Positions 23,629-32,189 of a stretch of DNA of 44,119 bases are shown piece by piece (the first letter of the stretch is position 1; each line of letters opens with the position of its first letter). This DNA is from Herminiimonas sp. GTDB lineage: Bacteria > Pseudomonadota > Gammaproteobacteria > Burkholderiales > Burkholderiaceae_D. The stretch lies in NCBI GenBank assembly GCA_028292315.1, contig JAQGMO010000357.1, forward strand, positions 1-44,119. The letters are read 5' to 3'. The translations under genes and the position numbers were made by a program. The notes below the pieces were generated by a model that saw nothing but the letters and a program-made list of their open reading frames with translations, made no database searches and was not told the DNA's origin.

Positions 23629-24927
23629 TTATTTGCCGCGGCCGTCGCTTGCTGCGTTTGCCAACGCGCCGGGACTGTTTGCGGCAGCGGCCGCGGCTGG
23701 CGCCATACCGGAGCCGGCGTTCGCCATGGTATCGGGCGCCGGTAGCGCACGGTCGGTCCATACGACATAATCGTCGACTGCGTACAATTTGCAAGGCTGG
23801 CCGCTGCTGCTCTGGCACGCTGCCATAACGCGCTGGACCGGATCATCGCCTTCCTCGGCCCAGCTCCAGGCGCCGGACGGCGATACCGCGAATGCCCGCG
23901 GCAAAGACCTGCCCAGGAAAGTGCGGTAGGCTTCGCGGCCTTTTTCCCTTAGATAAGGAATCGCATCGATATTGTCGAGAGCGGCATAATCGCTCTTTGG
24001 CATACGTGGTTCTTCGGCCAGGGTAACAACCTGTTCGGTCGGCATGCCTATCCTGCGCAGGAATTTTTCAGTTTCAGGCCACCAGATTTTGACGCCGTCC
24101 CGGCTGCCCAACAGATTATGGGCATCCTGCTTGAAAGCGCCGTATGCAACCAGTTGCGCATGGCCGCCTGATCCGACATACGCGTTATACAGCCTGGATG
24201 CGACGTCGTGATTGAAATAGCTGTCGTTTTGACCATAAAACCAGATGCTCGGCAAGCTGCTTCTTTTTCCATAATCCGCGAATGCGTCGACCAGCGAAGC
24301 CTGCCACTGGCATGGTCCACCATCGGTACGCAATCCACCGGCAAAATTAATCAGACCGCGCACGCCGGGAAAGCTGCGGGTGCCGAACGCCATCGTCGCA
24401 AGCCCGCCATAGGATTGGCCGGCTACCACGATGCGATCGCGGTCGACCCAGTTCTGTGCAACGGCATATTCAAGCGCACTCTGCAAATCGACTGCCTGGA
24501 GATAGCCGTTCCCGGTCATATTACAACCATAATCCGTGTAATTTCCAGTCGACCGGGAAAACCCCTTGCGCATCGGAATCATGACGGCATAGCCGCGTTT
24601 GACGAATTCGCGGCTTACTACCAGGAAACGGTCACGTTTTTGCAGCCGCGGATTGCCAGCCTGCTTTCCATGATTCATGATGACCAATGGGAATGGACCA
24701 TTGCCAGGCGGCGTGAAAATCGTCGTTTCTAATTCGGTTGCCTGAGCGCCAGAGCCTGCCGGAACCATAATCACTTGTTCGTTCAGGGTATTGTCCAGTG
24801 CGAGTTGCTGGGCATGCCCGGCGCCGGCGCACGCAAATAACGCGAGCGCGGTCAAGCCGCCTGCAACGCTACGGGCTAGTCGGGGAACAATCGGGAAACG
24901 GAAACCAGGGAAAACGCCGCTGAACAT
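23629..24927 (-). CDS. Exported alpha/beta hydrolase, dienelactone-hydrolase-like
   Basis: This is a 432-residue protein with a signal peptide (hydrophobic VAGGLTALALFACAGAGHA, cleavage near residue 39). The alpha/beta-hydrolase core shows the strand and oxyanion region PFPLVIMNHGK (79-88), the nucleophile elbow GQSYGG with Ser172, a probable acid in FYGQNDSYFNHD and a probable histidine in KQDAHNLLG. Between these, GYAVMIPMRKGFSRSTGNY is typical of dienelactone-hydrolase and acetyl-xylan-esterase-like periplasmic hydrolases. The last 100 residues are a family-specific extension ending in an Ala/Gly-rich tail. The substrate is unknown; the gene is not next to any aromatic ring-cleavage gene, so a true dienelactone substrate is doubtful. 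Confidence 0.82.
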   Translation of the reverse strand: MFSGVFPGFRFPIVPRLARSVAGGLTALALFACAGAGHAQQLALDNTLNEQVIMVPAGSGAQATELETTIFTPPGNGPFPLVIMNHGKQAGNPRLQKRDRFLVVSREFVKRGYAVMIPMRKGFSRSTGNYTDYGCNMTGNGYLQAVDLQSALEYAVAQNWVDRDRIVVAGQSYGGLATMAFGTRSFPGVRGLINFAGGLRTDGGPCQWQASLVDAFADYGKRSSLPSIWFYGQNDSYFNHDVASRLYNAYVGSGGHAQLVAYGAFKQDAHNLLGSRDGVKIWWPETEKFLRRIGMPTEQVVTLAEEPRMPKSDYAALDNIDAIPYLREKGREAYRTFLGRSLPRAFAVSPSGAWSWAEEGDDPVQRVMAACQSSSGQPCKLYAVDDYVVWTDRALPAPDTMANAGSGMAPAAAAAANSPGALANAASDGRGK

Positions 24928-25096
24928 AGTGAGTCCGTGATGTTTTGATGGAGGGCAACGTTTCCCATTCTAAACACCATATTTCTTGAACTCAATACGC
25001 AAAACGACAATTACGCAGGGTAATTTTTAAGCGGGTTTTGCAGGCATATAACAATGGCGTGCAAGCCTTATTAAAGGCACATTACTTTCGTGCCAA

Positions 25097-25115
25097 GGCA
25101 CCGCGCGACGGTGCC
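25097..25115. terminator. Stem-loop after the small membrane-protein gene
   Basis: GGCACCG (25097-25103) and CGGTGCC (25109-25115) form a perfect 7-bp stem with a 5-nt loop, about 25 bases after the stop of the minus-strand gene at 25140. No T-run follows; termination is tentative. Confidence 0.35.
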
Positions 25116-25139
25116 AGACCGACAAGATAGTGGGGAAAA

Positions 25140-25409
25140 TCAGGAAGCGGTGGCAGTCATCATGGCCTTGCCGGAACGGCATGCGACCGCTGGAGGAACT
25201 GCAGCACGGCAGCCGAGTTCGCTTGAAAACTCTTTCGTAATCACGAGCCCGGCACGATCGTTTATCGAGTACCAGACATTCTCCTTATAGGAAGGAAAGG
25301 TACTGATCAGCCCGATTTTGAACAGCAGCAAAACCGTTACCATTAAGATTGAAACGACGATCATCAGATAGCGGGCCCGCCGCTCATAAGTCCAAATCGA
25401 ATCACGCAT
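25140..25409 (-). CDS. Small membrane protein of unknown function
   Basis: This is an 89-residue protein with a basic N-terminus (MRDSIWTYERRARY), a single strong membrane helix (LMIVVSILMVTVLLLFKIGLI) and a polar C-terminal part of about 45 residues containing two cysteines. I do not recognise a family. The ATG at 25409 has AAGGAA at good spacing, and a stem-loop lies just downstream, which together support a real gene. It lies between an exported hydrolase gene and the cytochrome cluster, all on the minus strand. Confidence 0.55.
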   Translation of the reverse strand: MRDSIWTYERRARYLMIVVSILMVTVLLLFKIGLISTFPSYKENVWYSINDRAGLVITKEFSSELGCRAAVPPAVACRSGKAMMTATAS

Positions 25410-25552
25410 GATAGTTTCCTTATCGCAATGAAAATATCATGCCACGATTCAACACTTTGATCTATCCCCAATAGTAAGTTTAGCTAGCTGAATGGAATGT
25501 GTTGCTGATTTGCACCATGCGTTTCACCATCGAACTGCAGCATGGCACCGCT

Positions 25553-26845
25553 TCAATCGAGTGGCACACCCCGATAGCGTTTGACTTCGGAGGCGGTGAC
25601 CATGCGCGCGCTATTGCCCCAGGAATTGCGGATATACGACACCACGGCTGCCACCTCCTCGTCATTCAGCACCGGTCCGAACGGTGGCATACCGTATGGA
25701 CGCGGATTACCAGTGGTGCTGGGCGGATAGCCGCCGTTCAGCACGACGCGTATCGGATTGACGGCGAGCGGTGCGGTGAGCGACCCGTTGCCTGCCAGCG
25801 GCGGGTAACCAGTGGGCGCGCCGGCGCCCGACGCCTTATGGCATTCCGCGCAGTGTTTTTCGTACAGCTTCGCGCCGGATTGCAGGATGGCGGCGGTTTG
25901 CGCGTCGGACGGTGGCGCCGGGGCCACCTGCGGCGCCTGCACGCCGGAAGGCTGCGTGAGTGATTTCAGATAGCCTGCCATCGCGTCGATATCCGGGTCG
26001 GAAAGGTGCTGCAGACTTTTACCGACCACTTCCGCCATCGGTCCGTACACGGCGCCGCGTTCGGATACGCCAGTCTTGAGAAGATCGGCGATATGCCGTA
26101 CTTCCCAGTTCGCCAGTCCAGCTTCGGCGGCCGACGTCAGCGATGGGGCATACCAGTTAAGAATCGGGATCATGCCGCCGCCCAGATCGGCCTTGGCAAT
26201 GCTTGCGCCCAGTGCATTGCGATCGGTATGGCATGCGCTGCAGTGCCCCAGGCCCTGGATCAGATAGGCGCCGCGATTCCAGTCGGCCGTCTGGCCGGGC
26301 TGAGCCTGGTAGACGCCGGGACGGAAGTAGAGCGCACGCCAGCCCGCCAGCAGGAAGCGCTGGTTATACGGGAAGCGCAATTCATGCTCGCGATTTTGCA
26401 GGCGTACCGGCTCCAGCGTTCTGAAATACGCAAACATCGCATCCGAATCGGCGCGCGTCACCTTGGTGTAACTTGGGTAAGGAAAAGCAGGATACAAAAA
26501 ACTTCCGTCTTTTGACTTCCCATTGTGCAGCGCGCGCCAGAAATCATCGGCGTTCCAGCTTCCGATCCCGGTCGCCACATCGGGCGTCACATTCGGTGCG
26601 AAGATAGTCCCGAATGGAGTAGGGATGGCGCGCCCACCGGCATAAGGCTGGCCGCCGCGGACCGTGTGGCAAGCCATGCAGTTGCCGGCGCCGGTAAGAT
26701 ATTTTCCCCGCGCGATCTGCTGCGCAGTGTCGGTGACCGGCGCACCCGGTTCCGATTTGCCCGGCTCATCAATGAATTCGATACCGAACAGAATGGCCGG
26801 AATGATAACGATCGCTGCGATCAATAAAAAGAAAATGCGCTTCAT
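25553..26845 (-). CDS. Membrane-anchored three-haem cytochrome c
   Basis: This is a 430-residue protein. An uncleaved N-terminal helix (IFFLLIAAIVIIPAILFGIEF) anchors it to the inner membrane, and three c-type haem sites follow: CMACH (56-60), CSACH (202-206) and CAECH (332-336). This layout matches the cytochrome c subunits of membrane alcohol/gluconate dehydrogenase complexes, which pass electrons to quinone or an oxidase. No dehydrogenase catalytic subunit is encoded nearby; instead it follows a two-haem cytochrome gene by 12 bases and, further upstream, cydAB. It may therefore feed electrons into or out of the quinone pool near the bd-type oxidase; this is inference. Confidence 0.9.
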   Translation of the reverse strand: MKRIFFLLIAAIVIIPAILFGIEFIDEPGKSEPGAPVTDTAQQIARGKYLTGAGNCMACHTVRGGQPYAGGRAIPTPFGTIFAPNVTPDVATGIGSWNADDFWRALHNGKSKDGSFLYPAFPYPSYTKVTRADSDAMFAYFRTLEPVRLQNREHELRFPYNQRFLLAGWRALYFRPGVYQAQPGQTADWNRGAYLIQGLGHCSACHTDRNALGASIAKADLGGGMIPILNWYAPSLTSAAEAGLANWEVRHIADLLKTGVSERGAVYGPMAEVVGKSLQHLSDPDIDAMAGYLKSLTQPSGVQAPQVAPAPPSDAQTAAILQSGAKLYEKHCAECHKASGAGAPTGYPPLAGNGSLTAPLAVNPIRVVLNGGYPPSTTGNPRPYGMPPFGPVLNDEEVAAVVSYIRNSWGNSARMVTASEVKRYRGVPLD

Positions 26846-26857
26846 GGGTAACTTCGG

Positions 26858-27640
26858 TTATTGCGGCACGCCGCCGCAGGGAATCGGCAGTTTGCCGGGA
26901 GCCGATGGCGCGGGTGCACCGCTACTGTCCACTGGTTGAGATGCCAGCCAGGCCGATACCGCGCTGATGTCGGCGGGCGCCAGACGCGCCGCGATCTGTG
27001 CCATACAATCGGGAGCGGCGGCACGCCGGACACCGCTTTTCCAGGAGCCGAGCTGGGAATTCAGATAATCACGCGGCAAGCCGGTCAGGCCCGGGATGGC
27101 CGGCGCGACGCCGGTCAGCTTGCTTCCATGGCATGCGATGCAGGCCGGCACGTTCCTCGACGGGTCGCCCGACACGGCAAGCACGCGGCCGCGTTCAAGC
27201 GTCGCTGCGGAGGCATCGACGGCCTGCGGCGGCGGATAAGGCGGATGCAGGTTGGCGAAGTACTGCGCCATCTCCATCAGGTAGGCGTCCGAGAGATGGT
27301 CGACCATATAAGTCATCAGCGGATAGGTCCGGCGGCCTTCGCGGAAATTCAGCAATTGATTGTAAAGATAGCCGGCCGGTTTGCCGGCAATGCGGGGAAA
27401 ATAGCCGTCATTCGTGGCGCGTCCTTCCTTGCCATGGCATGCGGCGCATGCCTGGACGCGTTGTGCCATCGGGTCACGGACAACTTCCTTTACAGGAGCA
27501 GCGGGGACGGCGGCGGCAGCCATGAGGCCGGCGCAGCCGATAACGGCGACGGCGAGATTTTTCAGCAACCGGCGCGGCCAGCCGGAAAGCGTGGCGGGCA
27601 TGCCGATCCGCGCGATCGCAGGTTCAACTATTTTATTCAT
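26858..27640 (-). CDS. Two-haem cytochrome c, c4-like
   Basis: This is a 260-residue exported cytochrome with two haem sites, CAACH (65-69) and CIACH (167-171), in two similar halves, as in cytochrome c4. The signal region is LKNLAVAVIGCAGLMAAAAVPAA. Start choice is open: ATG 27640 has no Shine-Dalgarno and lies 13 bases after a strong stem-loop, while ATG 27601 (MPATLSGWPRRLL) gives a more normal signal peptide. The three-haem cytochrome gene follows with a 12-base gap, so the two form an operon. It probably shuttles electrons in the periplasm between membrane complexes; the exact partners are not shown. Confidence 0.88.
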   Translation of the reverse strand: MNKIVEPAIARIGMPATLSGWPRRLLKNLAVAVIGCAGLMAAAAVPAAPVKEVVRDPMAQRVQACAACHGKEGRATNDGYFPRIAGKPAGYLYNQLLNFREGRRTYPLMTYMVDHLSDAYLMEMAQYFANLHPPYPPPQAVDASAATLERGRVLAVSGDPSRNVPACIACHGSKLTGVAPAIPGLTGLPRDYLNSQLGSWKSGVRRAAAPDCMAQIAARLAPADISAVSAWLASQPVDSSGAPAPSAPGKLPIPCGGVPQ

Positions 27641-27653
27641 GGGACCAGTGGTG

Positions 27654-27692
27654 GCCCTTGCACGGCGGCCGATAGGTCAGCCGTGCAAGGGC
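27654..27692 (-). promoter_or_regulatory. Perfect 13-bp stem-loop in the leader of the cytochrome c genes
   Basis: GCCCTTGCACGGC (27654-27666) and GCCGTGCAAGGGC (27680-27692) are perfect inverted copies around a 13-nt loop. It lies between the DUF2474 gene and the two-haem cytochrome gene, ending 13 bases before that gene's first ATG on the minus strand. There is no T-tract. It may separate cydAB and cytochrome expression or mask the first ATG. Confidence 0.5.
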
Positions 27693-27830
27693 GGAATGAA
27701 GGCGGTCCGCTATTGTGATTTTTTTTGCCCGTTTATAACAGATGCAGCCGGATGAAATATTTGCATATCAGATTGAAACGGCCGGGCTGCCTTCAGGAGC
27801 CTTCCGCCGCGCGCGCTCCATGTCGGGCCA

Positions 27831-27977
27831 TCAGGCCGTCATACCGGCGGCGTTCATCAGCAACCGGATCAGCAGTGCGACCAGTCCGAGCGCGCCGATG
27901 CTGGCCGCCCATATCAGGATCAGCCAGCCGAGCTTCTTCCAGAAGGGCCTGTGCTGTCCGGCAGGCGGCTCCCTCAA
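27831..27977 (-). CDS. DUF2474 small membrane protein, CydX-like partner of the oxidase
   Basis: This is a 48-residue protein: a short basic N-terminus (REPPAGQHRPFWKKLGW), then one membrane helix (LILIWAASIGALGLVALLIRLLM) and a short tail. DUF2474 proteins are encoded directly after cyanide-insensitive cydAB and are thought to be oxidase accessory subunits comparable to CydX. The start is a TTG at 27977 that overlaps the cydB stop in the sequence TTGA, a coupled arrangement, with GGAGGG about eight bases upstream. Because it starts with TTG and is very short, it would be missed by many gene finders. Confidence 0.8.
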   Translation of the reverse strand: MREPPAGQHRPFWKKLGWLILIWAASIGALGLVALLIRLLMNAAGMTA

Positions 27978-28981
27978 TGGTAGCCCTCCCCAGGCCTTAC
28001 CTTGCCGCGGAAAACATAGTAAGCCCAAACGGTGTAGACCAGTATGACGGGGATGATCAGCAGGGCGCCGACCAGCGTAAACCCCTGGCTTTGCGGCGGC
28101 GAGGCCGCTTCCCAGATCGAGATCGACGGCGGAATGATATTGGGCCACAGGCTGATGCCCAGGCCGCTGTAACCGAGGAACACCAGCGCCAGTGTAAACA
28201 AGAACGGCGTCGCATTCGCTCGCCTGCTGACCGAGCGCAGCAACAGGTAAGTGCTCGCGACGACCAGCAGCGGGACCGGGGCAAACCACCAGATATTGGG
28301 AAAGCTGAACCAGCGCGTCGCGATTTTCGTATCGAGCAGCGGGGTCCAGGCGCTGATGACGACAATCACCGCGAGCAGTATCCAGGCCAGCCAGCGCGTG
28401 ATCTGAAATGCGCGCGCTTGCAGGCTGCCTTCGGTTTTCATGATCAGCCAGGTGCTGCCAAGCAGCGCGAACGCGACCACCAGGCCGACACCGGTGAATA
28501 GGGAAAACGGCGAAATCCAGTCGAGCGGGCCGCCGGCGTAAGCGCGGTTGACCACCGGGATGCCCTGGATATAAGCGCCCAGCGTCACGCCCTGGAAAAA
28601 TGTGGCGGCGAGCGAGCCGCCGATGAAGGCCTTGTCCCATAGATGGCGTTCATGCTCGCGCGCCTTGAAGCGGAATTCAAACGCGACGCCGCGAAAAATC
28701 AGGCCCAGCAACATGAAGATCAAAGGCAGATAAAACGCGCTCAGCACGACCGAGTAGGCCAGCGGGAACGCGGCCAGCATACCGGCTCCGCCGAGCACCA
28801 GCCAGGTTTCATTGCCGTCCCAGACCGGCGCCACGGTATTCATCATGACGTCCCGATCATCCTTGGTCTTGAAGAACGGATACAGAATGCCGATGCCGAG
28901 ATCGAAGCCGTCCATGACCACGTACATCATGATGCCGAACACGATAATGATTGCCCATATGAGAGAAAGATCGATACCCAT
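27974..28981 (-). CDS. cydB: Cytochrome bd-type ubiquinol oxidase subunit II
   Basis: This is a 335-residue, nine-helix membrane protein. The N-terminal segment WAIIIVFGIMMYVVMDGFDLGIGILYPF and the following NTVAPVWDGNETWLVLGGAGMLAAFPLAYSVVLSAFYLPL are strongly conserved in CydB/CioB. It stabilises subunit I and completes the terminal quinol oxidase. It starts 11 bases after cydA and its stop overlaps the DUF2474 start, so all three are one operon. The short-loop subunit I suggests the cyanide-insensitive (CIO) type. Confidence 0.95.
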   Translation of the reverse strand: MGIDLSLIWAIIIVFGIMMYVVMDGFDLGIGILYPFFKTKDDRDVMMNTVAPVWDGNETWLVLGGAGMLAAFPLAYSVVLSAFYLPLIFMLLGLIFRGVAFEFRFKAREHERHLWDKAFIGGSLAATFFQGVTLGAYIQGIPVVNRAYAGGPLDWISPFSLFTGVGLVVAFALLGSTWLIMKTEGSLQARAFQITRWLAWILLAVIVVISAWTPLLDTKIATRWFSFPNIWWFAPVPLLVVASTYLLLRSVSRRANATPFLFTLALVFLGYSGLGISLWPNIIPPSISIWEAASPPQSQGFTLVGALLIIPVILVYTVWAYYVFRGKVRPGEGYH

Positions 28982-28992
28982 GCGCCCTGCTC

Positions 28993-30417
28993 CTAGCTGG
29001 TGGTGGTGCTGCTGTCGTTGTCCGCTGACGCCGCCGATAGCGGCCGCATAGGCTGCCGCTCCCGGCCCGGGCCGCCCGGCTTCGGCAGCTGTCCTTCATG
29101 CAGCACCGGACCGACCCGGATCAGCCGCAGCACATAAGCGGCGCCAGTGCCGAATACGGCGAAGTACACCAGCACGAACAGCACCAGCGTAAGCCCGAGC
29201 TGGGTGGCGCCATGGGCCGATACCGAGTCCGCGGTGCGCAGCACGCCGTAGACGGTCCACGGCTGGCGGCCGATTTCGGTCGTGAACCATCCGGCCAGGA
29301 TAGCGATCAGCCCGGCCGGTCCCATACACAAGGCAAAGCGCAGGAACAGGCGCGATCGCCACAGTGTGCCGCGCCAACGAAGCCATGTGCCCCAGAGGCC
29401 GAGCGCGATCATCAGCAATCCTAGCCCCACCATGACGCGGAAGGTCCAGAACACGACAGTTGAATTCGGCCGGTCGGCGGGGGCAAATTCCTTCAGTGCC
29501 GGAATTTTTCCATCCCATGTATGAGTCAGGATCACGCTGCCGAGGCGCGGGATCTCAACGGCGAACCGGGTTTCCTCGCGTTTCATGTCAGGCCATCCGA
29601 ACACGATCAGCGGCACGCCCTCATTGCCCTTGTTTTCCCAGTGACCTTCCATGGCAGCAATTTTCGCAGGCTGATGTTTGAGCGTATTAAGCCCGTGAAA
29701 ATCGCCTATTACCGCTTGTAGCGGCGCCACGAACAGTGTCATCCATAAACCCATCGACAGCATTTTTCGGATCGCCGGATTATCATTGCCGCGCAACAAG
29801 TGCCACGCGGCAGACCCTATCACCAGCAAGGCCGTGGCAAGAAATGCCGCCACGCTCATATGCGCCAGGCGATACGGGAAGGATGGATTGAAAATGACTT
29901 GCAGCCAGTCGGTCGGGATGATCCTGCCGTTAACGATCTCGTAGCCCTGCGGCGTGTGCATCCAGCTATTGGATGCCAGAATCCAGGTGGTGGAAATGAG
30001 CGTGCCGATCGCCACCATCGCGGTCGACACAAAATGCAGGCCGGGTCCGACCCGGGTCCATCCGAACAGCATTACCCCCAGGAAGCCGGCTTCGAGAAAG
30101 AATGCGGTTAATACTTCATAGGTGAGTAGCGGTCCGGTGACACTGCCGGCAAAGTCGGAAAAATAGCTCCAGTTGGTGCCGAACTGATAAGCCATGACGA
30201 TTCCGGATACCACGCCCATGCCGAAATTGACGGCGAATATCTTTGACCAGAAATGGTAAAGATCGCGGTAAATTTCCTTGCCGGTCCGTAGCAAGCATGC
30301 CTCCAGCACCGTCAGGTAGCTGGCAAGACCGATCGTAATCGCAGGAAAAATAATGTGGAAAGAGATGGTAAAACCGAATTGGATTCGCGCGAGATCGAGA
30401 GCGGATAACCCGAACAT
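28993..30417 (-). CDS. cydA: Cytochrome bd-type ubiquinol oxidase subunit I (CIO type)
   Basis: This is a 474-residue catalytic subunit. The N-terminus LSALDLARIQFGFTISFHIIFPAITIG carries the histidine that ligates haem b595. The quinol-site/haem region includes NSWMHTPQGYEI, the helix after FAVEIPRLGSVILTHTW, and the signature GWFTTEIGRQPWTVYGVLRT. The loop between helices 6 and 7 (Q-loop) is short, as in cyanide-insensitive oxidases, rather than the long E. coli-type loop. It oxidises ubiquinol and reduces oxygen to water with high affinity or under cyanide or stress. The ATG at 30417 has AAGGAA at good spacing; the frame start at 30432 is a TTG without support. The MocR-type regulator is divergent, 223 bases away. 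Confidence 0.95.
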   Translation of the reverse strand: MFGLSALDLARIQFGFTISFHIIFPAITIGLASYLTVLEACLLRTGKEIYRDLYHFWSKIFAVNFGMGVVSGIVMAYQFGTNWSYFSDFAGSVTGPLLTYEVLTAFFLEAGFLGVMLFGWTRVGPGLHFVSTAMVAIGTLISTTWILASNSWMHTPQGYEIVNGRIIPTDWLQVIFNPSFPYRLAHMSVAAFLATALLVIGSAAWHLLRGNDNPAIRKMLSMGLWMTLFVAPLQAVIGDFHGLNTLKHQPAKIAAMEGHWENKGNEGVPLIVFGWPDMKREETRFAVEIPRLGSVILTHTWDGKIPALKEFAPADRPNSTVVFWTFRVMVGLGLLMIALGLWGTWLRWRGTLWRSRLFLRFALCMGPAGLIAILAGWFTTEIGRQPWTVYGVLRTADSVSAHGATQLGLTLVLFVLVYFAVFGTGAAYVLRLIRVGPVLHEGQLPKPGGPGRERQPMRPLSAASADNDSSTTTS

Positions 30418-30640
30418 GTGGATTCCTTGCAAGCTGAAGTTACCAGGGCGTGTAACGATACTGCTTCCTTATTCTACATCCATGCGAAATAAATAACAGG
30501 CGCAACGGCGTTTCAATAATACGGATCAGCGCCGTCCTGGCAATCAGTGAATTATCCTGGTTCCTCGTCTGGCTTGGGCGCGCCGAAGGTTTGCCGATAG
30601 TGTGATTTAATGCTGGGTTGCAAGGAGTGCAGAACAAAAG

Positions 30641-32062
30641 ATGAAACGCTATGAAACGCTTGCCGAAGAGCTGGCGCAGTCGATCCGTTCCGGAGTAATG
30701 AAGCCGGGCGACAGGTTGCCGTCGGTACGGCAGGCAAGCCGCAGCCGCGGCGTCAGTCCGTCCACCGTGTTCGAGGCCTATTATCGGCTCGAAGCCCGGG
30801 GTTTGATCCGCGCCCGCGAGCGGTCCGGCTATTACGTCATTGCAGGGTCGACAAGCTTGCCACCGGAACCGGACGCCGCATCGCACCCGGCCGAAGATTC
30901 CACCCCGGTGGATATCAGTCAACTGGTATTCGCGGTGCTCGAATCGAGCAGGACCCGTGACGTCGTCCCGTTCGGATCGGCTTTTCCGAGCCCCTTCTTA
31001 TTTCCCATGGCGCGACTGGCCCGCGCCATGGCATCGACGGTGCATGCGATGGACCCGTGGAGCGCGGTCGACGATCTGACCCCGGGTAACGCTGGCCTGC
31101 GGCGGCAGATCGCATTGCGTTACCTGGCAGACGGCATGCAGGTGCATACCGATGAAATTATCATCACGAATGGCGCGCTCGACGCACTTAACCTGTGCCT
31201 GCTGGCTGTCGCCAGGCCGGGCGACTCGGTGATCATCGAGTCGCCGGCATTCTACGGCGCCTTGCAGGCGCTCGAGCGGATCGGACTGCAGGCGGTCGAG
31301 GTGCCGACCCATCCGCGCGAAGGGATCGACCTCGGCGCACTGGCCACGGCCATCGAGCGGCATCGGCCGAAAGCCTGCTGGCTCATGACAAATTTTCAAA
31401 ACCCGCTGGGAAGCCTGATGCCGGATCAGAAGAAACGCGAACTGGTCGAACTGCTGACGCGGCATGATGTGCCGCTGATTGAAGACGACGTCTATGGCGA
31501 GCTGTATTTCGGCGCCCGGCGCCCGTTGCCGGCCAAGGCCTTCGACACCAATGGCCTGGTGATGCATTGTTCCTCGTTTTCGAAATGCCTGGCGCCGGGG
31601 TACCGTGTCGGCTGGGCAGCGCCCGGCCGCTATGCGCGGGCAGTTGCGCGGCACAAGCTGACCACCAGCCTGTCGGCATCGGCGCCGGCCCAGGCGGCGC
31701 TGGCCGAATATTTAAGCAAGGGCGGCTATGACAAGCATCTGCGCCAGCTGCGTCATGCCTTATCGGTGCAGCAAAGTGCGATGATGCAGGCCGTCGTCCG
31801 CCATTTCCCGCCCGGGACCAGGGCTACGCGTCCGCTCGGCGGATATTTCCTTTGGATAGAAATGCCGGGCGAGGTCGATGCACTGGAAATTCACCGCGAG
31901 GCATCGGCGCGCGGGATCAGCGTCGCGCCGGGGCCAATGTTCTCGGCGCAACATCGGTTTGCCAACTGCCTGCGTCTGAACTACGGCCATCCGTGGGATG
32001 ACAGGGCGGAGGCGGCCCTGGCAACGTTGGGCCGGCTGGTCGCCGCGCGCGCCGGCGGCTGA
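30641..32062 (+). CDS. MocR-type regulator (GntR HTH fused to aminotransferase fold)
   Basis: This is a 473-residue PLP-dependent regulator. Residues 1-70 are a GntR winged HTH (YETLAEELAQSIRSGVMKPGDRLPSVRQASRSRGVSPSTVFEAYYRLEARGLIRARERSGYYV). From about 100 onward is a class I aminotransferase domain with NPLGSLMP, an acidic IEDDVYGELYF and the PLP lysine in SSFSKCLAPGYRVGW. MocR proteins sense a PLP-reactive metabolite and act on nearby genes. It is divergent from cydA across a 223-base gap, so either the oxidase operon or itself could be a target; the true ligand is unknown. Initiation at 30641 has only an A/G-rich leader. A hairpin spans its stop codon (32055-32070). Confidence 0.9.
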   Translation: MKRYETLAEELAQSIRSGVMKPGDRLPSVRQASRSRGVSPSTVFEAYYRLEARGLIRARERSGYYVIAGSTSLPPEPDAASHPAEDSTPVDISQLVFAVLESSRTRDVVPFGSAFPSPFLFPMARLARAMASTVHAMDPWSAVDDLTPGNAGLRRQIALRYLADGMQVHTDEIIITNGALDALNLCLLAVARPGDSVIIESPAFYGALQALERIGLQAVEVPTHPREGIDLGALATAIERHRPKACWLMTNFQNPLGSLMPDQKKRELVELLTRHDVPLIEDDVYGELYFGARRPLPAKAFDTNGLVMHCSSFSKCLAPGYRVGWAAPGRYARAVARHKLTTSLSASAPAQAALAEYLSKGGYDKHLRQLRHALSVQQSAMMQAVVRHFPPGTRATRPLGGYFLWIEMPGEVDALEIHREASARGISVAPGPMFSAQHRFANCLRLNYGHPWDDRAEAALATLGRLVAARAGG

Positions 32063-32070
32063 ACAGCCGC
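32055..32070 (+). terminator. Hairpin spanning the stop codon of the MocR-type gene
   Basis: GCGGCTG (32055-32061) and CAGCCGC (32064-32070) are perfectly complementary. The TGA stop at 32060-32062 lies inside. No T-tract follows, so this may be a Rho-aided or message-stabilising hairpin. Confidence 0.35.
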
Positions 32071-32189
32071 TCGAATGTTAAAAAATCCGGATTGGAGTTA
32101 ATAACAATTTCAGTCAGCTTTTGCCGCTGTTAACCTCCTTTTTCGCGTGCTTCATGACGCACCGCATACATTATCGGACGCATCGACCT

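Noticed and set aside
25080-25097. Minus-strand TTGGCACG resembling a sigma-54 -24 element
   Set aside because: No GC at the required -12 position; the sequence there is TAAT.
27978-28640. Long minus-strand frame in cydB upstream of the DUF2474 gene
   Set aside because: Only the last 48 residues of that frame are DUF2474; the rest is an out-of-frame reading of cydB.
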